DNA of 64,000 nt, from NCBI GenBank assembly GCA_027627225.1, contig CM051029.1, positions 28,063,048-28,127,047 on the forward strand. The letters are read 5' to 3'. Of this stretch, positions 23,901 to 35,022 are shown piece after piece. Source of the DNA: Congeria kusceri (lineage: Eukaryota > Mollusca > Bivalvia > Myida > Dreissenidae). A program made the translations under genes and the position numbers. Below the pieces are notes generated by a model. That model saw nothing but the letters and a program-made list of their open reading frames with translations, had not been told where the DNA came from and did no database searches. The first letter of the stretch is position 1. Each line of letters begins with the position of its first letter.

Positions 23901-24220
23901 ACACAGTATAAATGCTTATTTGACTTCACATCGTTATTATATTAGATAACTAACATGAATGGAATATTACCGGTATTATAAATAGCTATATAGACTCGTC
24001 TGATACATAATAATTTTAATTCATTCCCGAAATTATTTTCTTACATTGTTAATTTGTTTAATTGACTTGACAAATTCAGATAACAATTATGTTAACCTAA
24101 ATTATTTTGGTTATTCATATACCACTGGTGGAAACATGGAGCTAAATGATTGGTTTATTCACAGCATACAATGATAATTTTATTTAATTTTTAAATTAAT
24201 AAATTTATTTCAAATTAACT
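20976..24220. other. 3.2 kb of AT-rich DNA without recognisable genes
   Basis: Only short ORFs (60-80 codons) with no family signature are present. No terminal-repeat pair or RNA gene is seen. Confidence 0.45.
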
Positions 24221-24325
24221 TTTGGGTCCAAGAAGTTTTCTTATAGTGTCCGAAAAATCTGGGGTCCAATAAGTCTCCTCTTATTGGTGGGGACCAAAAA
24301 ATCTGGGGTCTAAGAAGTCACGTAA
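24221..24325. repeat. Short degenerate repeat GGGTCCAAGAAGT
   Basis: Variants of TGGGTCCAAGAAGT / TGGGGTCTAAGAAGTC occur three times in about 105 bp, interspersed with AAAAATCTGGGGTC. Origin unknown. Confidence 0.55.
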
Positions 24326-25011
24326 CCGATCATCTTGGCCGTCTGTTTAGGTAAATTTTAAATGACATCTCATAATTAATTTCAAAGCCGATTGTCTTTT
24401 TTAAAGACATTTCTTGTTTGAACTCAAGCTACGCCCCCTGGTATCGAGTCCGTTAAAAGAGAAATGTCTATGAAACGGGCACAAAGGGGCCAATATCATA
24501 AAAAAATCTTACTTAAAGAAATTAAATCTTGCCCTATAATAAAGGTACAAATAAAGTAACTATACAATGGGAACATCATGTATGCCTTCTGAGAATAAAA
24601 TCATTATATAGTTTAGGTTATGTAGTGTTTTTTTTTCTTTTTAATAACACACTGTTAATATAACACCATTTAAGGTACACCATTTAAGGTTCTAATAAAA
24701 CGCTCAACACTATTGAAGGTACTACTCTTTTATTTACATCCATACTCTACGAGCATACAATTCTAACTAACCTGCTATCGCAGAGGCATTCAAGCAATGG
24801 GCGTGGCATGACTGTAGGCATGGCCAGTACACGCTACATCACAGGTAAGGGTGACCTGTTGCATTTTTAATTCTGGTTTCTTCTTAGTTGTGTATGCAAT
24901 TTTATTCAAAACAGCGTATAGTTACAGCAATGTTTTATGCATCGCTTATAAACACAAGTCTGACAGTTTCCTCTAGCTCAAACGTTACATTTACATATAT
25001 TTATAATTTAT

Positions 25012-25080
25012 TTTAATTTGGCCACATGTAAGTCACACTGTTGAGTTATTTGGCCACATGTAAGTAACACTGTTGAGTGA
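25012..25080. repeat. Two-copy ~32-bp tandem repeat
   Basis: The word TTTGGCCACATGTAAGT followed by ACACTGTTGAGT is present twice in succession. Confidence 0.8.
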
Positions 25081-25194
25081 CGTTAAAACTGATTTGATAT
25101 TGTGTATTGCATCACCAAAAATAGCGACAATGTTGCCGCCGTGATTATATATGACTACATCCTGTAAATGAAATCAGTGCCACCGTTAGATGAA

Positions 25195-25428
25195 CTGGGG
25201 CCATATCCACAAAGCTCCTAAGGAAAATCTTAACATTTTCATTGTGAGAATCAATATTTTATATCTGAAATATGGCAAAATAAGATGCATCTGTTGATTC
25301 TTTACCAGTTTAAAACCATTTAAGACCAAATAACCTTGTAATGAACCAGCCGCAGACTTGAGGAGTTTTATGATTTTAAGAAATTTACTTAAGTTTTTAC
25401 TAAGGAACTTTGTGGATACGGGCCCAGG
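25195..25428. mobile_element. 234-bp MITE, CTGGGGCCATATCCACAAAG ends
   Basis: The left end CTGGGGCCATATCCACAAAG is inverted at the right end (CTTTGTGGATACGGGCCCAG), with further inner similarity (CTAAGGAA...TTAAG). It shares its CCTGGG-CGTAT-C end with the element at 34533-34799. Confidence 0.75.
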
Positions 25429-26590
25429 TAATACACGTAAATACACCTCGTACACACAAGTATTTTAAAGATAACTTGTTACGGTCCTCATTGTTTTGAA
25501 CTGATAAAAGCAGCACTCAATGTTTTTGTGTTTTAGTAGCCCGATGCGTTTATGTGATAAGCACATAATAACATTAAACTGCACGTGGAAAACGTTTGTT
25601 TTAGCTTTTGATTTGCCGTCACTATAATGTAAAATCCGTTTGAAGTTTTAAATGCATTTATGTTTTGTCGTGTTCATTATATTACTTTACACGAATGCGT
25701 TTATAAGATAGGCACATATACGCGCGTGTGTCGTCGTTGCGGTATATCATTGTGTTGACTTTTGTTTAAATTTAACATTAATATTTAGTATTTTATTTAC
25801 TAATGTGTCGGTAAAATAGGCACGTTGATCAAGTCTTTTTTTTATAGATATATTCGTTAAAAGTAAGTAGGGACAAGTAAGAAATATAGGAGTCTGTTGC
25901 TAAAACATATATATATGGTATTATGCACTATAATAGTGAGGACCAATATAGCTTGGTAATTCGCCTGCTAATGAGTTTGAACCTCAAATAAGTTGATAAC
26001 TACACGTTGTTCTATATCTAAACGGATGCAATGTACTTCACTGTTGTTATGGATACCACCATAAGTGTAAGTTTCCATGCAGTTACCGACAGAGCTCGCA
26101 ATTACCACCACTGGTGTCTTTTACGATATGGTTTTTCATAGGTCATTTACCTATTACCCTGTCACATTACCCTAAAATCAGCCTAATAACCAGGTAACTT
26201 AATAGCCTAAAACTTGTTTTGTTAGTTTACCAAATGACTTTGCATCTCTATTTTCATCATTCAAAATAATACTATGTTTCTTTTTGTTCGAAATGAACAC
26301 AGTTTGATGACATCACTATACAAATTTAATTTGTACTGCAAGTGTTAAAAGGATTTGTTCACACACGTTAGTTACCAAAACTTGTGTACACGAATAACAA
26401 GAAAAGCAACGTGGTCCTGAGTCGCTCACATGAATGTAACAATGTTTGCAGTGACGCATCTTATATGTACATAGACAAGAGAAAAATGCGGAAACCGCAT
26501 TAAAGCCGGATTTTTTATTTTGCCGATGGGGGTACATGTACAAGTCAATGTTGGTGAAGAAGACTGGAAGTTTCATGTCGATGATCTAAA
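25429..26590. other. No gene recognised
   Basis: AT-rich. Minus-strand ORFs of 86-89 codons near 25186-25455 and 26316-26576 have no recognisable motifs; the first overlaps the MITE. Confidence 0.4.
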
Positions 26591-26594
26591 ATGT

Positions 26595-27720
26595 ATGCAG
26601 TAAAGTTTCATCAAGAGTAATCAAGAACTTTAGAAAATACGACAGGAATACTGAACTTTAAAGCAAATTCTTTTTTTAGCTCTAGTGGCCATTTTGTGTA
26701 GTGAGACGGAACCATTTGAATAAGTTTGATAGAAGACCACTAAACGAATATTGATGTAAAATTAATTGAAAATCTAGCCATAGGTCTATAAGAAATTGGC
26801 GTTTAGACATATTTATACTTTTAGCTCTGGCGGCCATCTTGTGCAGTGAAGCGGAACCATTTTCACACGTTTAGTAGAGGACCATCCAAGGAACATTTCT
26901 GTCAAGTTTCATGAAGATTGACCACGAACTGTTGAAAACATGACTGGAAAACAAAACTTTCACGCAAATTTTAGTTTTAGCTCTAGTGGTCATTTGTGCA
27001 GAGAGGCGGAACTATTTGAATAAGTTTGGTAGAGTGTAAAGTTTCATCAAGATTGATCAAGAACTTTTGAAAATATGACATTCCATATGACATGGAATTC
27101 AAAACTTTCACGCAAATTCTATTTTACCTCTAGTCGCCATTTTGTGCAGTCAGGCGGAACCATTTGAATAAGTTTGGTAGAGGAACACTAAACGAACATT
27201 TGTGTAAAATTATTTGAAAATCTAGCCATAGGTTTAGAAGAAAATGGTGTTGAGACATATTTCTACTTTTAGCTCTGGTGGCCATCTTGTGCAGTGAAGC
27301 GGAACCATTTTCACAGGTTTGATAGAGGATCATCCAAGCAATTTCTGTAAAGTTTCATGAAGATTGACCAAGAACTTTTGCAAATGTGACAGCAATACGA
27401 AACTTAAACGCATATTCTCTTTTTAGCTCTAGTGGCCATTTTGTGCAGTGAGGCGGAACCATTTGAATAAGTTTGGTAGAGAAACATTAAACAAACATTT
27501 CTGTAAAGTTATTTGAAAATCTAGCGATAGGTTTAGAAGAAAATGGCATTTAGACATATTTCTATTTTTAGCTCTGGCGGCCATCTTGTGCAGTGAAGCG
27601 GAACCATTTTCACAGGTTTGGTAGAGGACCATCCAAGGAACATTTCTGTAAAGTTTCATGATGATTGACCAAGATCTTTTGAAAATATGACAGGAATACG
27701 AAACTTTAACGCAAAATGTT
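26595..27720 (+). repeat. Tandem ~145-155 bp core repeats (Helentron/pearl-like), about seven units
   Basis: GCTCTAGTGGCCATTTTGTG or its GGCGGCCATCTTGTGCAGTG variant recurs near 26688, 26824, 26982, 27127, 27272, 27426 and 27571. Each is followed by GGAACCATTT, a GTTTGGTAGAGGA segment and AAAGTTTCATGAAGATTGA. The two variants tend to alternate, giving a ~295-bp higher-order period. Terminal hairpins were not found, so this is a core without clear ends. Minus-strand ORFs of 67-99 codons here are repeat artefacts. Confidence 0.78.
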
Positions 27721-28049
27721 AACGACATCGCAAAGCCTGCTCAACCGCCCGCCCAACCGACTGGTTTTCGCTAATCTATAAGCCGAGATTTGTCGTTGAA
27801 AAATCCGGCTAAAAAGTAACCCTATCCTGGTGGCCTGGCTTTCAGTATATATCCATAGAAAGAAAACTGACCGACTCTTAAATAAATCAAAATTATTTGC
27901 AGGTTTTCGAAGTGAATCGCACAAGCAACTTGAAATGTAAGTGATATTAGTCTTAGACAGGAATATCTTTCATATGAATGTTTTTCATATATATGTAGCT
28001 ATATAATTGTGACACCCCTGGGAACCACACTGTTTAAAGATTTGGAAAC

Positions 28050-28315
28050 AATGTGTTTTGAAGAAATTGGGGGGAGGGTCATCCAATCGGAAACAGTGTG
28101 ATTTGGAGGAATCTGGTAGAGGGTCACCCAATCGGAAACAATGTGATTTGAAGGAATTTGGTAGACGGTCACTTAATCGGAAACTATGTGATTTGAAGGA
28201 ATTTGGAAGAGCGTCACCCAATTGGAAACAATGTGATTTGAAGGAGTTTGGTAGAGGGTCACCCAATCGGAAAAAATGTGATTTGAAGGAATTGTGTAGA
28301 GGGTCGCCCAATTAA
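28050..28315. repeat. 45-bp minisatellite, about six units, open on both strands
   Basis: Units of ATGTGATTTGAAGGAATTTG + GTAGAGGGTCACCCAATCGG + AAACA repeat in register every 45 bp (15 codons). The word ATTTGAAGGAATTTGGTAGA is also part of the core of the Helentron-like element at 31302-32583, so the array is most likely an amplified piece of such a core. Plus-strand frame: repeats of CDLKEFGRGSPNRKQ. Minus-strand frame: repeats containing LGDPLPNSFKSH. I do not call either a gene. Confidence 0.85.
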
Positions 28316-30300
28316 CATTCTTGTGAAATACGTTTGGTCTACTCATTTCAGACATGACGATGTTCAAAGTTTGCAATACAGCTATATAAGGAGACTGTCA
28401 GTGTTTTAAGCTTTTGCTTGCCATGGCTGAAATGGTTTTCCATATATTTGATTGACTCTGGTACATGACCACCCTAGAAACATTCCTGACAAGTTTGGTT
28501 TAAATCCAGCGAGCGATTTAAGTAAAGACGTTGCTTAAAATATATTTTCACGACAGACGACGATTGAACCTATATGTTTATGAAGACGTGATTGTCTTTG
28601 CGTTGATAATAAAAATATACAAACACAGTAAGATATTATTTTTCTGGGTTATATCACATTCTTTTATTTAATTAATAAGCACTGTTCAACAACAGAAAAC
28701 ACACAACAATTGAAGCTCATATAAGAGATGCTAAAATACATATAAATACCAAAACCACAACAGTTTAATTTGGAGAGACTGTTTGAATTAGGTGTTTAAT
28801 ACCCAATTTGACAGAAAACAGAAAATTAAAACTTAACAAAAGAAAGAAAACATTTTCCAGAAAATACCGTAAATAAATTTACATTTACAACAATATCACC
28901 CTTTTCGGAACAAAATCCATCCACACATGAAACATATAAAATATGTAGGAAAACGTCAGTATAATGGATGTATTTTGTAAACGGTCCTCAATGAAATTTT
29001 CTATTAACTTTATAAATATTTCTGAAATGTTGTTTTAGTAATAGTACGATCATAAATAAATGTTCTAATTTATTTTGAATATAACCTATATTTTGCTTGG
29101 GAACATGTACACCATTGGAACAACAATGCGAGTGAACAAAAGTTCTCACGTGACCACAAATGCTAACGACCACAGCTCTCTTTACAGAATAACGTCAAGT
29201 CAGAAGGTATTTATTGATGCTTGCTCCATTTAATTATTTGAATTTAATAAAAAAGGACCGATGCACCAAAGGAACCAATATTTCCGCTTTCTATCGGTAT
29301 ATTGTTTGTGTTTCTATGTACTGTAGACAAATTTCGAATTGATGGTGCAGACGACCGCACATGTTAAAACATGGGTGTTTTTTTTAATAAAACGTCTAGT
29401 TGCTAGTGATTTATTATAGAAAAAATAGATTAAAAAACAAAAACTCTGACAATCTGAGTTGAAAAATGATTATAGAAATTGTCTAGAATTTGTAAAGGCG
29501 AACTTTTGATATCAGCGAACGTCCGCACTCTGAAATTGTATACGAACGACCACACATTTTAACCTAAAATGTAGAAAAAAACAAACAGAAAATTTAAAAA
29601 AAACTTTGTTTCAGATGGAGCATTCCAATCCACATATATGCCGTTAATGTGCCAAGGTCCTGGCGAATAAGTAAACACTGCGACAGAATGAAACCAACCA
29701 CGAAGGTACAGGGAAGGGCTACAATTGCTGTGACAAAGTTTATCATAGCAGGGCAAATCTGAAGTACACGGAACGTCTTTTCTCCGATTGCATGAACGTT
29801 TGTACATGTAATAACTATATGACACAAATAATGGTTGCACAAATATAGCCCACTGACAATGTGAAATGATTTGTTAACACTTCTACAATCATGCTGAAAT
29901 CACAGAATGGATATGTAAGCACATATTTGTACATTCTTCACACATTGCAACTGTATTTCTTCGACATATATACCCAAACTCAGTTTCGTTTAAATTTACA
30001 CTAGAATTGTGACATGAGTGACGGATATACCCCACAATATGGCCTTGTCACAAAACAATGGCATCCATTGAAAGAAATAGACACAGAGAGAAAACTTTAA
30101 TTTGTGAATGTTTAACAATGCATTTGGAAAAATGTAATTTGAAGGAGCCATATCTCTGTCAACATTTAGTAGTTGTCTCTAAAGTAGAACTTGATATGTA
30201 TTCTATGATGTTATACCTGTGTACCAAACATAATTTAAGACGAAATGTGGAAATTTCACGAAAACCAAATTTTTCTAACAAACTGCGTAAGTCAGCGCAA
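28316..30300. other. Mostly unassignable; Helentron-like tail fragment at 28400-28560
   Basis: GCTTTTGCTTGCCATGG, AACATTCCTGACAAGTTTGG and AAAATGTTGACG-like words at 28400-28560 match the 3' part of the element ending at 32583. The rest (28560-30300) has only small ORFs such as 29559-29842 (minus), without motif support. Confidence 0.45.
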
Positions 30301-30349
30301 TAATGAAAGAAAGTTCTGGGTGCAAGGTGAAGGTCATACACCTATGGCT

Positions 30350-30690
30350 AGGAAATGGTGACCTTGACCTTGCAAGCCCAAGCTACTCAATATAAGGTAT
30401 CGATGTATGAAGTTTCATTAAAATCTCAATGCGTTCTCAAGTTATTGAGTGGAAACTGTTTTCCTATTTTTAGTAAGGTGACCTTAACCCCACCCACCCC
30501 CATATGCAATCCCAAGCGAGGCCTCGATATTAGTTAGAGAGCGGAAATAAAAAGTTGACACATGTACAACAAAATTATTTAAATATGTCAAGCCATTCTT
30601 GAATTATCATCCGGAAACCAAAAAACCAACAGACTGACAAGCTCACTCCTACATATACCCCCTCTTAACTTCGTTTGTGGGGATATAAAA
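30350..30690 (+). repeat. Dispersed ATTAAAATCTCAATGCG repeat fragment
   Basis: It has one unit of the family seen at 4330-5770, followed by CGACAGACTGACAAGCTCACT-like sequence. It ends with CCCTCTTAACTTCGTTTGTG, an end seen in molluscan dispersed repeats. Confidence 0.6.
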
Positions 30691-30765
30691 ACAATTTTTA
30701 TTTTATTTTACCAATTTACACTTTTTGTAAATTTATATATAATTGTCTTGTCATATGCTAATATA

Positions 30766-31268
30766 CAGTAAGGGGCAGAAAAAATGAAACAAATTTGTAA
30801 TCTCGCATAGCAAGTCCAGTGGTGAAACTACACACAGTTTCAATAAAATTTACCTGACAATTTATGAGCTGATTTTTGGTGAAAAAAACACCACTCAAAG
30901 TCACAATTTTCAAAAAAATACATGGACTGACATTTATATTTAAAAAGTAAACACTACATATTTGTTTATGTCAACAATTAGTGTGACATTTACTGAATAT
31001 TTGATTGTGCATGGACACTATATCAATATGTTTGTGCACATAATTAAAGTTGAAAGATTTCGTAAAAAGTACATGTTCCTCAAAATTAAAGGTTATTGTA
31101 CCAGACTGTAATTTTCAAATCCCATGAGCCCAGAATTTTTTTTACAAAAAAGCCAGTAGAAATACAGGGAGGATTTTGAAGGCACCCAGTTAGGTCCAAA
31201 GAAAAAGAACAGTGTATTTCCAGCAGGCCCTAAATGAATTTTGTTTCGTTTTTTTCTGCCCCTTACTG
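30766..31268. mobile_element. Tc1/mariner-type MITE, 503 bp
   Basis: CAGTAAGGGGCAGAAAAAA begins the element and its inverse (TTTTTTCTGCCCCTTACTG) ends it. Similarity continues to GAAACAAA inside. TA dinucleotides flank both ends (30764-30765, 31269-31270). No transposase ORF remains. Confidence 0.85.
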
Positions 31269-31301
31269 TACATCTTTTCACATCTGTGAATGCTATTTTC
31301 A

Positions 31302-32583
31302 AACAAGAGGGCCAAGATGGCCCTAGGTCGCTTACCTGAGTGTAAAGCATCATAATGGCTTTTAACAAGAAGATTGTTTAAGATTTCAATATAGCCATAT
31401 ACGGAAAACTGTCTCGCCCCCGGCGGTCATTATTTTTAACGAATCAAAAGCATTTCCAGAATTTGTTCCAAGGAACATGTATGCAAAATTATTTTGAAAT
31501 TTAGCCAGTGGTTTCAGACAAGAAGATTTTTAAGTTTTCAATATAGCCATAAAAGGAAAACTACTCCACCCCCTGGCAGCCATGTGTTTTAACAAATCAA
31601 AATGATTTCAAGGGATTTGATAGACGGTCACCCAAGGACCATTTAAGTGAAATTATTTTGAAATCCAGCCAGTGGTTTCAGACAAGAAGATTTTTATAGT
31701 TTTCAATATATAGCCATATAAGGAAAACTGCCCCGCCCCCTGGCGGCCATGTTTTTTAACGTATCAAAATTATTTGAAGGAATTTGGTAGAGGGTCACCC
31801 AAGGACCAATTCTGTGAAAATATTTTGAAATCCAGCCAGTGGTTTCAGACTAGAAGATTTTTAAAGTTTTCAATATAGTTATATAAGGAAAACTGGCCCA
31901 CCCCCTGGCGACCATGTTTTTTAACAAATCAAAATATATTTCCAGGATTTTGGTAGAGGTTCACCCAAGGAACATTGCTATGAAATTATTTTAAAATCCA
32001 GCCAGTGGTTTCAGACAAGAAGATTTGTAAAGCTTTCAATATAGGCATATAAGGAAAACTGCCCCGACCCCTGGCGGCCATGTTTTTTAACATATCAAAA
32101 TGATTTGAAGAAATTTGGTAGAAGGTCACCCAAGGAGCATTTCTGTGAAATTATTTTGAAATCCAGCCAGTGGTTTCAGACTAGAAGATTTTTTAAGTTT
32201 TCAATACAGCCATATAAGGAAAACTGCCCAGCCCCCTGGCAGCCATGTTTTTTAACAAATCAAAATGACTGGAAAGAATTTGGTAGAGAGACACCCAAGG
32301 AGCATTTCTGATGAAAATATTTTCAAATCCAGCCAGTGGTTTCTGACAAGAAGATTTTTTAAGTTCTCCAGTTTTTAAGCTTTTGGTTGCAATGACAACC
32401 AATTTCAATATATTTTAATAAATTGCAGTTATTTGGTAAAGGACCATCCCGGGAACATTCCTGCCAGTTTGGTTAAAATCTGCCTAGTGGTTACAGAGAA
32501 ATTGTTTGAAGTAAAATGTTGACGCCGGACACAGACTGACCACAATAGCTCACCCTTGAGCACTTCGTGCTCAGGTGAGCTAA
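31302..32583 (+). mobile_element. Complete Helentron/pearl-like element with ~165-bp core repeats
   Basis: The 5' end is AACAAGAGGGCCAAGATGGC (hairpin GGGCCaagatGGCCC) followed by GTCGCTTACCTGAG. Six core units follow, spaced about 165 bp (GGTAGAGGGTCACCCAAGGA near 31630, 31795, 31964, 32128 and 32291), each with AATCCAGCCAGTGGTTTCAG and CCCCCTGGCGGCCATG. The 3' end is a hairpin, GAGCACTTCGTGCTC, then AGGTGAGCTAA and A-rich sequence. A hairpin followed by CTRR is the Helitron/Helentron 3' signature. No coding capacity, so non-autonomous. Confidence 0.72.
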
Positions 32584-33123
32584 AAATGAGCATGACACTA
32601 TTTTAGAGGTAATTGGTAACGATGATTACATAAGAACTTCACATTGCTTCACATAAAATTCATGTAGATAACAGTCATACTGACATACTTATATTAGAAA
32701 ATAATACACTTGATTATAAAAGATTCATAATGGATGTGATAATAAGATTTTCATCACTTACATTAAGATAATAACATGAAATTATACTGAACATGCATTC
32801 GAAAATGATTCAACAATAAACAGCAATTTTTTGTTTGACTGTACTATCTTAGTCACATGTATATGCTATACATTTTGAAGGAATGTTCTGTAAGTTTATG
32901 TCATGATTGTACACGTATCTTTGATGCAAATGTGTAGATTTGAGCATTACATTTTACATGTTTTCGAGAATATTCACATACAATTTTTAGATGCTACCAT
33001 CAATACATATATTGATGTTTCACATAACTGCACATAAAAAATCGATTAAAAATGTTAACTGTTACATGTACATGACTTTGTATATACATCATGCAACATG
33101 TACATGTTCTATTTTCTTATAGC
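32584..33123. other. No gene recognised
   Basis: AT-rich, with several TACATGTACATG words near 33060-33110. Confidence 0.45.
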
Positions 33124-33419
33124 TAGGGAAAGATCTAGGATCACAAAAGGTACAGGGTGCTGCTTAAAGGTGCAAGGTGGAAAGCCAGACCAGTCCGTTG
33201 ACAATTTCTAATAATTTGCTAAATCCGGGGTATTTATTGTCTAATGCTTGTAATTAAGGTTTTAAAGCATAGTCTATTCATTTGTCATATTTGCAAAAAT
33301 ATGTTAAATTTTAAAAGATATTCAACATTTCTGTGTTTAACAGCCTAGAGGGGCAGCAGGGGGGAACCAAAAAAGAGCAGGGTGCAGCACCCTGCAATTT
33401 TACTCTAGATCTTTCCCTA
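33124..33419. mobile_element. ~296-bp MITE with TAGGGAAAGATCTAG ends
   Basis: TAGGGAAAGATCTAG at the left is inverted at the right (CTAGATCTTTCCCTA). Both ends also contain an inner GCAGGGTGC/CAGGGTGCTGC word. No clear target duplication is visible. Confidence 0.7.
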
Positions 33420-33462
33420 TATAACACATCATTCCCTTATTACTTACAATCGACAATACATA

Positions 33463-33722
33463 TGTGGCGCATCGTGGGAAAACCGGACTTAGTGCATGTG
33501 CTTAAAGTGTCATCCCGGATTAGCCTGTGCTGTCTGCACAGGCTAATCCGGGACGGCACTTTCGGCCTACGGTGGATTTGTTTAGAAGCGACTTTCTTGA
33601 AACAGAAAATACCATAAAAGCGGAAAGTGCCATCCCGGATTAGCCTGTGCGGACTGCACAGGCTAATCCGGGACGACACTTTACGCACATGCATTATGAC
33701 AGATTTTCTCACGATAAGACAC
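33463..33722. mobile_element. Palindromic MITE with two GGATTAGCCTGTGC hairpins (Dreissena-like)
   Basis: The ends GTGGCGCATCGTGGGAAAAC and its degraded inverse (TTTCTCACGATAAGACAC) enclose two perfect hairpins, CCCGGATTAGCCTGTGC facing GCACAGGCTAATCCGGG, separated by ~70 bp. Each is flanked by AAAGTGTC/GACACTTT words. ORFs on both strands (33333-33617, 33440-33724) are by-products of the palindromes. Confidence 0.85.
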
Positions 33723-34023
33723 ATCCTATGGACCGTATTCGTATGTGAAAAAATAAGGGAAATACCTCAGTGAACAGTAGCTTAATTACAACACTATTAA
33801 CAATATAATTTAAGCAAAGTTGATCTTTGTGCAACAAAGTTCAATCCTTACATGCAACAAGGTAATCAAATAATAACATACAACATCTAGAAATATTTAG
33901 AACATTCAACTATAAAGGACAGTACTTAAGCATTTTACATATTCATGCATCTCTATATGGGTTATTTTAATCTTGTGCATTGTTAAGCTTGGAATGCAGT
34001 TTACATCTGAGAAATAAATGAAA

Positions 34024-34272
34024 TGAGGCGCGTCATGGGAAAACCGGACTTAATGCATGTGCGTAAAGTGTCGTCCCGGATTAGCCTGTGTCCGTCCGCA
34101 GTGGCACTTTCCACTTGTATGGTATTTTCTGTTTCAAGGAAGTCTCTTTTAAACATAAATCCACTGTAGGCGGAAAGTGGCGTCCCGGATTAGCCTGTGC
34201 GGACTGCACAGGCTGATCCGGGATGACACTTTACGCACATGCATTAAGACCTGTTTCCCACGATGCCCCACA
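34024..34272. mobile_element. Second copy of the GGATTAGCCTGTGC palindromic MITE
   Basis: Same order as the copy at 33463-33722: GCGCGTCATGGGAAAACCGG, GCATGTGCGTAAAGTGTCG, two hairpins (the first partly degraded), GCACATGCATTAAGAC. It lies 300 bp from the first copy, in the same orientation. Confidence 0.85.
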
Positions 34273-34532
34273 AATATTATAATCACTGCAGTGAAGTATG
34301 ACGACTTAAAGGGACCTATTGATAGATTGGCAAATAATTATAGAAAATTTCCAAAATTTGTGTCACAGATTTGATGAAGATAAGTACATTATTATATAAA
34401 TAAGTGAAATAACACTAACCTAACATAGAAATATACTGGAAAAAATAAATTGTCGTTTATGGATACCAGTAATCATCAATTGAAATGGATAAAAACACGT
34501 GTATCACTTGCATAGCCTTGAAAATACATGGA

Positions 34533-34799
34533 CCTGGGGTCGTATTTCAGAAACATCTTAAGTAGTATCTTATTTTTAACCTTAAAATCATATTTTTTCA
34601 TTAACATTTTATTTCATATTTAAATGGCATTGTGCTTAATGTGTATTTATGATCAACTTTTTATTAACTATCGTTCAGGTAACTGCAAAGGGATTCACAA
34701 ATTTATATGTAGTTATAAAAATATTATATGACAAAAATTAGAACTTAGGAGAAAATATTTTAAGATAAACTTAAGATGTTTCTGGAATACGGACCCTGG
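34533..34799. mobile_element. 267-bp MITE with CCTGGGGTCGTATTTCAG ends
   Basis: The left end CCTGGGGTCGTATTTCAG + AAACATCTTAAG is inverted at the right end (CTTAAGATGTTTCTGGAAT...), about 30 bp with few differences. It contributes possible minus-strand AATAAA words (34608, 34661) downstream of the ASB-like gene. Confidence 0.8.
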
Positions 34800-34810
34800 T
34801 TGTAAGTCAG

Positions 34811-34935
34811 ACTGGTCGAGTGGTTAGTGAAACAGACTGGTCGAGTGGTTAGTGAAACAAACTGGTCGAGTGGTTAGTGAAACAGGTTTCTGCTGCAGGA
34901 TGTCATAGGTTCACAACCCGTCAGAGGCAAATCTT
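34811..34935 (+). repeat. tRNA-like/SINE-like sequence with triplicated A box
   Basis: The 25-bp unit ACTGGTCGAGTGGTTAGTGA + AACAG occurs three times in exact succession (34811, 34836, 34861), each with a TGGTCGAGTGG A box. One B-box-like word (GGTTCACAACC) follows near 34908. It is probably a tRNA-derived repeat whose A box was duplicated. Confidence 0.65.
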
Positions 34936-35022
34936 TTTACTTTGTTTCTTTAAATAAACAGGTTTGGGCTTACTTAAATACTAAAATAGTGCATTCTGTG
35001 AATAAGTCTCTTTTTAGGTCAG

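Noticed and set aside
27985..28311. 108-codon minus ORF as a repeat-protein gene
   Set aside because: It is the reverse reading of a transposon-derived 45-bp minisatellite, with no start context, splice sites or non-repeat part.
29559..29842. Two overlapping minus-strand ORFs (82 and 93 codons)
   Set aside because: They differ only by frame, with no motif, no splice context and no GC shift.
33333..33724. 94-codon ORFs on both strands with the same peptide words
   Set aside because: Palindromic MITE sequence gives the same translation on both strands; not a gene.
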